Of a stretch of 54,841 bases of DNA, positions 39,801 to 43,173 are shown piece after piece. The notes beneath the pieces were generated by a model. The model was not told the DNA's origin and searched no databases. It saw only the letters and a program-made list of their open reading frames with translations. The translations under genes were made by a program, and so were the position numbers. How positions within the stretch are numbered: the first letter of the stretch is position 1; every line of letters starts with the position of its first letter. The stretch comes from Alphaproteobacteria bacterium (lineage in GTDB: Bacteria > Pseudomonadota > Alphaproteobacteria > Sphingomonadales > Kordiimonadaceae): positions 1 through 54,841 of the forward strand of contig JABXIS010000025.1 of NCBI GenBank assembly GCA_013372975.1, in the 5' to 3' direction.

Positions 39801-42137
39801 TTTACCAAGATAAATAAGGTCGGCGCCGTCACCTGCAAGGATGTTGACTTTGCCGTTGGTCGCATTGGACGTGGATCTGATGGCATCATCACCTTCGCCA
39901 CCATCGAGCAAATAGCCGCCTGATACAATGATATCGTCTCCGGCGCCCCCGATTACAGTGTCGTTGCCCCAGCGGCTAACAAGGTTATCGTTGCCATCGC
40001 CCCCATCGAGATAGTCGACATAATATGAATCAGTGTCTTTGAGTGTATCGTCACCCGCGCCACCCAATAGTGTGTCACGGCCGTCTTCCGAGAGAATTTC
40101 GTCGTCGCCGTTACCGCCATCCAGGAGCTGGTCGCCATCACTGCTGATCAGTTTGTCGTCGCCTTCTCCGCCTTTAAGCGTATCGTAGGCATTGTAGTAT
40201 CCGTTGCCGTCGTCAAGGGTATCGTTGCCTGCGCCGCCCTCCAGAAGGTCGGAATCCCCGCCGCCGTGGAGAGAGTCGTCGCCTTCGCCGCCGGACAGCG
40301 TATCTTTGTCCTCACCGCCATAAAGCTTGTCGTCGTTGGCGCCACCAGAGAGGAAGTCGTTGCCGTCTTCGCCTGTCAGTGTGTCGTCTCCGCCCGCGCC
40401 TTCCTGTCGGTCATTGCCGTCATCGCCGAAGAAGCGGTCTGCCTGCTCTGTACCGTCAAGGTTGGAGCCTGTTGTTTCCGACGAGGCGTCCAATCCGCCA
40501 AATTCGTTTGTGACAGAGAATGTATCGCCGTCCACCAGCCGGATGTGCAGGGAGTCACCGACCTTGTTGGCGACAAAAGTACCACTTGTAACGCCAACCA
40601 GGGTAAAGGTTGCCGTATCTGCAGCAACGCTGATGGTAACTTCGAGATTGCCATCAACCACGGCAGTTGTGATTGAAGGGTTATAGTAACTGCTGTCAAT
40701 CACAAAGGCGTCTTCAGCGCCCCAGTTTGTGATTGTCGTGCCGTCCAGTTCTGAAAGCCAATAATATTTGCCTTCGATACGGTCCGAATCATTGTCGGCC
40801 CCAAAGTCTATCTCGATTGGCCCGCTGTTGCTGCCAAATGTAATCAGGTCTGTGCCTGTACCCGCATCCACCGTGCCGCCGGAAGGCGCTTCAATAATAT
40901 CATTGCCCGTGCCTGCCGTGATAACAACATCGTCATATTGAAAGGTTGATGCGCGAATGACATCGTCCCCAGCGCCCCCTGAAAGCGTGCTTTGGTTGCT
41001 GCTTTCCAGCGTATCGTCGCCGTCGCCGCCGGTCAGGACACCGCCTGTTTGTGCGTGTTCGATAAAGTCATTGCCATCGCCACCATCCAACTTGTCGTCG
41101 GTGTGACCGCGCAGCACATCATCCCCTTCGTCGCCAAAGGCTTTCAGGGTTGTGTCGCCGTTTGCCGAGCCATCCAGTGTATCGTTATCTGCGCCGCCAT
41201 ATAGGGTATCGTCGCCCAACTCTGATGTAACAACGTCGTCTCCAGCACCACCTTCCACAAGGTTTTTGCCAGTGCCTGGTGTCAGATGGTCATCACCATC
41301 CTCCCCGCGAAGTGTATCATCGCCTTCGCCCGCATCGATTGTGTCGTCGCCGCTAGCCCCTTCGACAATGTCATCGCCGCCACCGGCGTCCAGGAGGTTG
41401 GCCGCACTATCGCCCAACAGGGTGTCATCGCATGCGCCGCTTTTCAGGCCTTCGATGTTGGCCATTTCTGATACCGCAAAGCTGATGCTCGCGCTTTCAC
41501 CCCCTGAGGATTGGTTCTGAATGGTAACGCCGCTGCCGACGGTGGCTCTTACAGCTGTTTGCAATTCGCTGAACAATTCCAGAATATCGAAACCGGCGCC
41601 GCCATCAATGATATCGCCGCCCTCTGTAGCTGTGATCGTATCGTTGCCATCAAGGCCCTGAATGACATCTTCGTTGGCTGTGCCAACCAGCGTATCATCG
41701 TCCGCCGTGCCCTGGATGGTAGTCAGGCTTTCTGTAAGATTCAGGAATTCTGCTGTAATTTCGGAGGCTGTAGTGCTTTCCAGCAAAATGCTGTTGCCAT
41801 CACCATCTTCAATGAGGGTGTTATTGCCGTCCTGTGTGATGGAAAGGTCGGTAAAGCTCAGGCCCGTGGCCGACATATCAATCTGATCAATGCCCGAGGC
41901 ATAGTCACCGATAGTATCATTGCCCCAGCCTGCGCCAAACGTGAATGTATCGTTGCCGAAACCGCCCGAGATCAGATCATTGCCGGCACCACCATCAATG
42001 GTATCATCACCATTGCCGCCTTCGATCAGGTCGTCGCCATTACCACCTTCGATCAGGTCGTTGCCGTCGTTGCCGAGAATAGTATCGTCATTCGCCGTAC
42101 CCATAAGGGTATCGCCGTTCGCGGTGCCGTTGATCAC
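21882..42137 (-). CDS. Giant RTX-repeat mosaic protein, 6,751 residues
   Basis: A single uninterrupted 20.3-kb frame. Calcium-binding nonapeptide repeats (GGxGxDxLx) occur throughout. They are broken by about 17 copies of a serralysin-like hinge (F-x-F-x-x-G-W-G-N-D-x-I-x-D-F, then GNSI-L-x-G-V/I). Zone 1 (residues 1 to about 1,625) has three copies of an extra module. Zone 2 (about 1,627-4,197) has five beta-helix blocks rich in NNGTI/NTGTI. Zone 3 (about 4,200-6,751) has three SPRY-like domains. There is no signal peptide, and the C-terminus DGNTIFIEDLTLSDLLAVSTT resembles a type I secretion signal, so export by an ABC-HlyD-TolC system is likely. No such genes are in the window. The start is GTG 42137, overlapping an upstream frame by 4 nt. 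A role as adhesin, matrix or surface-layer protein is plausible; no catalytic domain is recognised. Confidence 0.92.
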   Translation of the reverse strand: MINGTANGDTLMGTANDDTILGNDGNDLIEGGNGDDLIEGGNGDDTIDGGAGNDLISGGFGNDTFTFGAGWGNDTIGDYASGIDQIDMSATGLSFTDLSITQDGNNTLIEDGDGNSILLESTTASEITAEFLNLTESLTTIQGTADDDTLVGTANEDVIQGLDGNDTITATEGGDIIDGGAGFDILELFSELQTAVRATVGSGVTIQNQSSGGESASISFAVSEMANIEGLKSGACDDTLLGDSAANLLDAGGGDDIVEGASGDDTIDAGEGDDTLRGEDGDDHLTPGTGKNLVEGGAGDDVVTSELGDDTLYGGADNDTLDGSANGDTTLKAFGDEGDDVLRGHTDDKLDGGDGNDFIEHAQTGGVLTGGDGDDTLESSNQSTLSGGAGDDVIRASTFQYDDVVITAGTGNDIIEAPSGGTVDAGTGTDLITFGSNSGPIEIDFGADNDSDRIEGKYYWLSELDGTTITNWGAEDAFVIDSSYYNPSITTAVVDGNLEVTISVAADTATFTLVGVTSGTFVANKVGDSLHIRLVDGDTFSVTNEFGGLDASSETTGSNLDGTEQADRFFGDDGNDRQEGAGGDDTLTGEDGNDFLSGGANDDKLYGGEDKDTLSGGEGDDSLHGGGDSDLLEGGAGNDTLDDGNGYYNAYDTLKGGEGDDKLISSDGDQLLDGGNGDDEILSEDGRDTLLGGAGDDTLKDTDSYYVDYLDGGDGNDNLVSRWGNDTVIGGAGDDIIVSGGYLLDGGEGDDAIRSTSNATNGKVNILAGDGADLIYLGKADALVDFGNDTDRDTVRVDYDDLATHLDGTEFDNWGNEDRIVFDISGASYSASGQSYVTQELGDDLVITFTFERSDADPIDATIRINGGVGRSIVLAEAGDELIFKLIGGNTDQTDNGEGGTDFYGTNNNDTITGTNNSDRISGGEGDDTLLGQTGNDTISGGLGDDAIDAGDDNDFATGGDGDDTIVGNNGDDSLEGESGRDSLIGGEGDDKIWGGFNADTIEGGAGDDELNGGNRSYQAGQDNSADLIDGGAGDDTIGGGGGNDTLLGGEGDDKIWEGNNGEAKIFGGEGNDSIFAAGDTDTLDGGDGDDLIRTGYSGGLVLAGSGADTVQSYSGADTIDLGADDDADLVTSTYLSHVYNFNGDVLRNVSYNDRIEITTTSNLTISSEASGDDIIITLGYRGGTYQFTLEDFDGQVVHVPSPNSYGGTHNLIFAPTEGGTYNNDVGGSNVIGGANGDSLTGGAGPDRIFGNAGNDTVTTGGNQDTVFGGDGDDLVLASTYEGRYEGGDGTDTLSFELLDSGLVLTIYSNGKIYGTDLRADHFEVIKGTSHGDEIYGSQAGVQIYGGCGDDTLGSTSYNSGAGIGSLYSGDEGNDVISGRGISDTLLGGNGDDTITNVDGSVTAPDFIDGGAGDDVITFTSKNTFVSGGTGDDYLSGEATGARYSFGAGWGNDTIEDFDQGEERLNFVGSGINFADLTIVSQGDDALISDGSGNSILLVGIDATALAESDFIFSTVLTGTSGADLIEGTYLDETLSGNGGADTITGGEGDDLLSGGSEGDTYAFAEGWGDDTISDFEVGSDRIDISSTDIGYNELSITQEGDNTVISFGSNSITLLNVAATDIDASSFETPDYLTARWGAASSGSEYPAIDAPTTASNDAALSIDEDHTVGAAEEEYFFRPYGGVSAIQTTAADINLTNEGSIFAESEGDNYYAASVYGVRSNYASALDNDGSITAIHQYGFAYGIFGTGPGTGVSLDNEGSIFAGSRFSSAFGFFTTNRTSEVIDHVNQGSIEAFAGSEHGYAYAVSLNGFANFDNQGTLTASAGGTAGGIRLGTYNNTTSSGSITNSGTITATSTDYTSYGIIVYGDQDSQPISIDNQGTITADVGVLVDTADTVLTNSGTITGLIKLGDGNDTVTGSGEFGGVISTGRGDDKVVTGAGDETIIGGAGEDTIDGGAGTDLVSYETSGAGVNINLASGQASGGSAIGDILSNIENIVGSGAMDTLVGDTQANVLAGGAARDQITGGGGNDTLTGGSGDDIFIFAAGWGTDTITDFVVGSDILDLSATGLSFSDLTISADSGDTLISDGSGNSIRLTGIASSDIDASAFSFDGIWPDAVEDRNTIAEVLGITDPWAEVPTGIYQPSFEPSVGRVTLDSEAVGEGETIYVQDGWFNNNVANEGSIWVELLDQQNTIYSSFSGVNLDNSGDIVIIHDAENNFYGNRGGIFNNSGQFTVVGTKADVTGVWITHSSRPGYNSGEMNIWSGGGYATGFEIEGQSTFVNDGTIIAQGAAGARGVRFDGWRVLDVTNNGIIRAVSGDPENGSVGITVTRIQDGHTITNTGTIEADIALQFLGNTAYDPTINNSGTLIGDLDFDNGGTFVINNTGDIHGDILLGAGHDVVDSAEGHIDGIITAGSGNDTVTGSLNDDTIHGDLGNDIVDGGEGDDLLAGGNGDDFIIGGNGDDTLTGGEGADLFTVGAGSDVITDFVVGQDIIDFGMADIDEFDDLTISSCGDDALITDADGNSLLLEGVDAADIDEANFVFGDSLARYFGITTPWTPLPDVDVRPSGDDTTLWQLPNTIGVNDVIYHSDYTRYRFTENYSSTITNNGLIWAETHSGYHGNGIYLSNSHFTNNGTVLFFAGDYYGDAFHAANDGSFVNNGDIIHITTGEGAGGGIYLNRPEFENNGLITSWSDQGTLAVQIRATDVAINRGTISAEGYEYATAVSFAGSSLGRTFVNEGTLYAASGDGEGNSVGIRLDEATVENSGTIIADIAVSGSNGEVERVENTGTITGDINLKDRNDEVINRGEISGNIDMGDAQDTVANLGQITGQINLGSGSDDLSNNGTITGTVHGDGGNDVVTNNGRIFGDVYLDAGDDNLFTHNGDIIGTVYGGNGDDLIEGGNNTDTLSGDLGDDTLSGGNGDDQLTTGDGNDVIRLTAGWGDDTVSDFDADNDRIDISRTGSNYDDLIITSCGDDALVTDADGNSLLLQNVSAGALTSDLFRLQTSEGGSDLNNNISGNAQDNEIKGYGGDDLIEASGGDDTLYGGAGHDTLDGGNGVDTAVFSDSYVGVSISLNDTVTNTSNGNRVVLRNIENIVGSVAGDRIEGDESDNQFTGLTGGDVFAFLNDWGNDTITDFNAQVDILDFGAASTVTEFADLSVDQVGDDTVITGPDGSTITLLGVTATDITSAQMNFSGTTDPTDESFDGAIADLLGIETPWAELPDVGYLPSEGSLNLTANQIDQFTDTAGITFSSLHQATRLLVGAESSSFTFEGSAISFAPLGANYYYATAIYSESERFINEGLILSTSAQSSGVVHGLYGWNRSNFDNDGTIYAVSNGVSAYGVSYNDHYSAVSTNSGHIEAWSSGFAGGVSLGTGYYSRYNGGSFVNDGTILAQGQIQAQGINASRVDITNNGTITAINGHDENRSVGVAGYSNTVINNGTITGDIAISGSAHIINNNMLDGDVSTSDQLDNHGTVTGDVTGSYYTVVNNTGTIMGNVVFGNGNQTLNSSDTSYIHGTIVAGDGDDTITGSALDDTISGDNGNDKLAGGIGDDIITGGEGSDTIAGNAGNDSLSGGNGDDTIAGGNGDDLMTGGAGYDAFEISEGWGQDTIQDFVFGEDALKLGGSLTFGDLVAEQDGANTIISDGNGNTLLINNFFAADFDASLFEPISELEGTNASDNLVSTSGTKIINAYAGNDTISGNDGNDTITGGVGSDKIDGGGGSDVVSYADSYQGVHVDLSAGTATGGNATGDTLSQIENLVGSSNNDTLTGDENDNRIDGGDYRDIITGNGGNDVLIGGSGDDVFTFAANWGADVIRDFEVGGDILDMSASGLTFADLSIVQSGDNTVISDGSGNSITLWNVTATDIDAGSFSFDGTIPATEEDFGSDTYIYDLADFDAPFALLPEPGMLPNVEFSNETLNMSSVRVIHSYEAYNFQDVSTAISTSAHMANYGRIWLVNDTNSTVNAVRITERDTLFQNMGEIVVLSQSNGYTRAIDGIYNTSVWNFGDIYSISTAGSASGIRTNGRDIDSAQGNSGLVEVWAGGDTATGVDVAGGNEYYNLGTIRAGGEDDATGIVVSANNAVAVYNTGTIEAYTGATGDQSIGILFNNIQEGHAVYNSGTITADIALRFNTTTFNYDPTIENTGTITGDMQLLGGTFNVTNTGTITGDVTMGGGNDRFNTENGTFIGILNAGAGNDTIQASSGDDTVYSGSGNDIIFTGDGNDRIGASSGNDYIDAGAGDDWIDASSGNDTLILSEGDDTLYGLSGTDVIKDANLLDYSLEQVGSHVLLTFEGEATGTLLVQHSNVQAVEQAISRGIVGQRIVGNTAANNLSGAAGDDTLIGNNGNDTLVGNAGDDLIEGDRDNDLLDGGAGNDILIGGSGDDTLDGGEGNDELIGDAGNDLLSGNNGDDSLADSDGTDTLRGGDGDDTISITGAANSLVDGGDGNDQLIVDFAQDAATTVTLTSSDAGAISTANDTVSFTDIETVTLSTDQNTQFTGSSENDIITTGAGNDTLTGGDGDDSLDAGAGTNVFRFLQGFGNDTVAASVGSSDIYDFSSSLVTLSDVTFTDVAGGTLMEDGEGNSVLFAGVSSDDINLDNFRFSRVVAGSANDDTLTGDSQDNEIWGGCGDDMMDGGSGNDTVSGGCGDDTISGGCGDDTLDGGEGADLLIGGEGTDLVMGGCGDDTVQAIFEAEEEAGPAAIRFSVLEAEQALEDASHADQVTVSNDGLSYRYEGGRNREGVASSDAMESGQHYWEITLDDVARGGGSLYVAIAAPADSDWTEELAEIEGSLMLRGNGQSYVGDGRRARVDERGLDRINEGDVIGVAFDADLGAIWISINGVWQNGATAEEIAAGDTRHAVMTGITEAYVPTAGGYDNNSRGGHTATLTFESDDFAHEAPEGFAGPVATVVGDPGDTLDGGDGIDWIDLSNASEGIMMGSSRLEATGDSTISGDIYRNFENIRGTTHADQLAAGDGDNVIEGGDGDDTLSGGNGDDTLLGGEGDDIIQGVEAGDVVDGGDGYDIVSYAHLSEGQLIIARAAHQNIEAYEGTSGDDEMLGSSGNDTLRGGDGDDSISGNGGFDSLSGGAGDDLLLVNANNDFTTLSGGDGEDTADFRQVGTSLTIDLAAGTAGRNPSPSFDLDSIEHVVGTLFGDDTITGNAGNNYLSGESGDDRLAGGCGDDTLEGGAGADTFVFEADFVSDLITDFTIGDDVIDLSAMPATFSTLVISQSGPDTIVEVPDHGEITLAGVTATDLSVDDFYFGDTSLEGTDGDDLIQGQFRDETLDGGLGDDTLRGGDGNDTLKGGDDNDLLAGEAGSDVIDGGLGNDTVQVHAGIASSASDVWDTDAVTRQVTIAEGGMTYSYEGGRNREGVGAGEEISSGQYYWEITMDEISSGGGNLYVALAAPAGSDWTQNLADIDGSLMLRGNGQIYEGDGRRAGRDEKGLDSLKEGDVIGVAFDADTGAIWISINGKWQNGATAAEVAAGDTSGAIMTGITEAYVPTAGGHSTSSRGGHTATIIVDSDSFTQSVPEGFSAYGSIGAAPTGGDTVDGGDGEDVIDFSQLETGVDMTGVSLSDVGGALIGGDLYQNMEHLIGSAQDDLLSGGDGDNNISGNCGDDTIIGGAGDDTLTGGEGADLFTLTSGFGTDTVTDFTSGEDKIDLRGSGYDYWDIVDGLGDVGGVATFNDGNGNTLTFAGIAAGDIDLDDFLFGGSIILGTSVDDTVTGTADADYMIGLDGADSLFGDAGDDTLLGSNGDDTLDGGEGFDHASLTDGDDQVNLETGVAILAEGEGTDQLIDIEAAHGGCGDDTLIGSGDDDLLTGDAGDDVLMGAGGDDTLTGGTGADSFVIGDGWGSDTITDFTVGTDVLDFSASSLSFGDLAVTEENGNAIISDGAGNSLTLDGVTAASVDASLFSFGDTITGTAGADSLVGSLGRDSIVGLDDNDTLLGGGSNDTLVGGNGDDLLAGGAGSDLISGGEGDDTVAAYQDESASSTGLDDASHASQVTVLDGLTYSYDGGRSREGVAATDELSSGQHYWEITLDDVARAGGNLYVAIAAPADSDWTEDLAAISGSLMLRGNGQTYVGDGRRAVRDERGLDGLGEGDVIGVAFDADTGAIWISINGEWQNGATAAEIAAGDTSGAVMTGITEAYVPTAGGYDGSTRGGHTATIVANAADFTYSAPDGFAAYGGDAAGGDTVDGGEGFDVIDLSGLSDGIDMSGTALSDEGGALIGADLYQNFEAIVGTDHDDILNGGTGNNDISGGDGNDTVTGGAGNDTLTGGNGADVYLFGADFGADVIEDFDTGNDRLDLRGAGISFDIVLAGLTQDGADAVFEDGNGNSLRLAGVTASDITVSNFVINGTVVLGTAAADTLDGGSDDEYMIGSAGDDLVLGSDGSDTLDGGAGNDTLEGGRDDDTLVGGQGSDVLTGDQGADRFVLQDAAVNSSVTVTDFDTDEDILDLSQTDVTAENFLNSVEEITQGGVAGTLVNDDDGDTIFLQGVSIGELVGANVLFSGETDLTVTTSGSRIRGGNREDTIDGTAGGEEIDGRNGNDVIDGGAGNDTIKGGRDDDRFVMSDGTGNDIIEDFSLGDDILDLSGTNTTFSTLSDVLDAATETTRGRDEGVLIDLGGGDSVFIEGVSLGELTLMTIIGDGSVILDSAGSDDTFRATSDAETFTFTSGHGNDVITGFDVDEDTLDLTALNITDLSGQATETTLGRDKGVLIDTGDGNTIFIEDLTLSDLLAVSTT
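23552..24138 (-). repeat. SPRY-like domain 3 inside the giant protein
   Basis: The third copy, with GQHYWEITLDDVARAGG, GDVIGVAFDADTGAIWISING-E-WQNG and GGHTATIVANAADF, followed by DTVDGGEGFDVIDLSG. Copies 2 and 3 share the AFDADTGAIW form while copy 1 has DADLGAIW, hinting that 2 and 3 separated more recently. Confidence 0.7.
25515..26095 (-). repeat. SPRY-like domain 2 inside the giant protein
   Basis: A close copy of the domain at 27,409-27,990, with GQYYWEITMDE, GDVIGVAFDADTGAIWISING-K-WQNG and GGHTATIIVDSDSF. It is offset by about 1.9 kb from its neighbours and followed by the same DTVDGGDGEDVIDFSQ stretch, so the whole RTX-SPRY-RTX unit was duplicated. Confidence 0.7.
27409..27990 (-). 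repeat. SPRY-like domain 1 inside the giant protein
   Basis: The segment of about 194 residues runs from DASHADQVTV to EAPEGFAGP. It carries SPRY hallmarks: GQHYWEITLDD, then GDVIGVAFDADLGAIWISING-x-WQNG, and a closing THE-like GGHTATLTFESDDF strand pair. SPRY/B30.2 folds are protein-interaction domains. It is followed by a conserved DTLDGGDGIDWIDLSN stretch and RTX repeats. Confidence 0.7.
29545..37255 (-). repeat. Zone 2 of the giant protein: five beta-helix blocks
   Basis: Five blocks of 300-350 residues lie at about 36,360-37,255, 34,900-35,815, 33,455-34,515, 31,565-32,555 and 29,545-30,505. Each is rich in NNGTI, NSGTI and NTGTITGDI turns, the pattern of right-handed parallel beta-helices in autotransporter passengers. 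Each directly follows a WGNDTITDF hinge. Most open with a shared linker of form LGI-x-x-PW-x-x-LP, and each returns to RTX through G-x-I-x-A/T-G-x-G-N/D-D-T. Confidence 0.7.
37260..42137 (-). repeat. Zone 1 of the giant protein: RTX with three extra modules
   Basis: This zone is dense RTX repeats. A 95-105-residue non-RTX module occurs three times, at about 40,520-40,815, 39,475-39,790 and 38,500-38,785. Each opens with DFG/DLG-A-D-x-D-x-D, passes through an NW-G-x-E-D-like segment and a strand pair (VTISVAADTATFTL, VITFTFERSD, IITLGYRGGTYQF), and ends by returning to RTX. The period is about 1 kb, suggesting segmental duplication. Confidence 0.6.
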
Positions 42138-42280
42138 ACCAGTCCCCCATCGTGTGTTTCAAGTACATTAAGTACGGTGGTATAGATATCCGCTATATTT
42201 GTATTTTTCAACACCAGAGTGGTGATCGGGGTGCCTTTTGCCAAAACAAATTCAATGTGTTGCGAAATTGTCTGCGCCAT
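42134..42280 (-). CDS. Small upstream frame coupled to, or split from, the giant gene
   Basis: A 48-residue frame starting at ATG 42280 (MAQTISQHIEFVLAKGTPIT...) ends at TGA 42134-42136. This overlaps the giant gene's GTG start (42135-42137) as GTGA. The sequence has regular alternation of hydrophobic and polar residues (ITTLVLKNTNIADIYTTVL) and reads naturally into the giant protein if one base were inserted or deleted. It is either a coupled leader peptide or the true N-terminus of the giant protein separated by a frameshift. No clear ribosome site precedes the ATG. The frame stays open upstream to 42394. Confidence 0.35.
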   Translation of the reverse strand: MAQTISQHIEFVLAKGTPITTLVLKNTNIADIYTTVLNVLETHDGGLV

Positions 42281-43173
42281 GAAATTGCGCGGCTGAGCAG
42301 ATATCGCGCACAGGCTTGATGCAATTCGGGCTGGTGGGAAAGTGTCGGGAGTGTTGTGATGCCCTGTCGGCAATTTCTGGCAGCCGAATGACACATAAAC
42401 TGAGACAATTGACGCATAAGCTGAGACAATCCGTCATTTGCTACACATAAAATGAGATTATCCGACAGGGCCACTTTTCCATCCGAGAGCAGCCCTTCAC
42501 TTTTCGCTGTCAAACGTCCCAAATTCGCCAGAAGCTGACAGGGAATTCAGTAACAGTTGGAGCAGAGTTGAATCTTGATTGCACCATATGATTCGAGAAC
42601 TACTGTTTTTTATGGTGGTATTTATGGTTTCCCCAGTTGAGCGAGCAGCTTCAGAATTTATCAAGAGAAATGTTTTATATATCATATGGTTAATATCTTT
42701 TTTAGCTAAGTGGTCGCATTGGGTTGGGCAATGGCGAATAAATGCAGCTTGACCATTTGTTTTTTTTACTGTTACGCATTTATGGGTGTCATGAACGACA
42801 TGTAGAGAGTTGATTTGTTCGATAACGACAACATCGCTAAGTCCAAAGAAGCGTCGGCCTCCATTGCCGGGCCGCAGCTCATCGGTCGTGAGTATGACTA
42901 CCGTCTCAGCGAGTGGTTTGACGAGTAAGGCCCCCTGACCGGGTGATTGGTCGGCCTGGTGCCTTGCGCATTTTTCCAAAAACTGAAAAAGCAGTTTCCA
43001 TTTTACGCGCGAGAACCATCCGAACTGAGGATTTTTCCTGAGTCAGTGCCTTTTGGGCGACCTCAAGTCAGTTCTTCGGCTTCACATCAATCCGGTCTCT
43101 CCCATACGGCGGGCAGCTAGGTGCTGCGCGCCTTCTTTGTTTCAGAAACTTTGAAAATGAGTGAGGGGATACC
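42281..43173. other. Intergenic region, largely AT-rich and non-coding
   Basis: About 0.9 kb separates the giant gene's small upstream frame from the third TonB receptor. It contains the transposon-end-like repeat cluster, then an AT-rich stretch (about 42,540-42,800) without convincing coding sequence. At 42,809-42,928 there is a 39-codon frame with coding-like composition ending in DYRLSEWFDE but no good start, possibly a gene remnant. Promoters for both divergent genes should lie here, but none is clear enough to mark. Confidence 0.5.
42361..42471. mobile_element. Probable transposon-end remnant with inverted repeats
   Basis: GCCCTGTCGG (42361-42370) and CCGACAGGGC (42462-42471) are perfect 10-bp inverted repeats bounding 111 bp. 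Inside are three direct repeats of a 19-mer of form ACRCATAARMTGAGAYWAT at 42391, 42412 and 42443. TGTCG termini followed by several transposase-binding repeats resemble ends of Tn7/Tn5053/Tn552-type elements. No transposase frame is present, so this is a remnant, a MITE-like element, or a coincidental repeat cluster. Confidence 0.4.

Noticed and set aside
21882-42137. Short direct repeats resembling a CRISPR or tandem-repeat array
   Set aside because: The periodicity follows nine-residue RTX codons, units vary and stay in one open frame; there are no spacers of constant length or cas genes.
42497-42979. 160-codon minus-strand frame in the AT-rich intergenic region
   Set aside because: No ribosome site, no recognisable domain, irregular composition; part overlaps the better coding-like plus-strand fragment.
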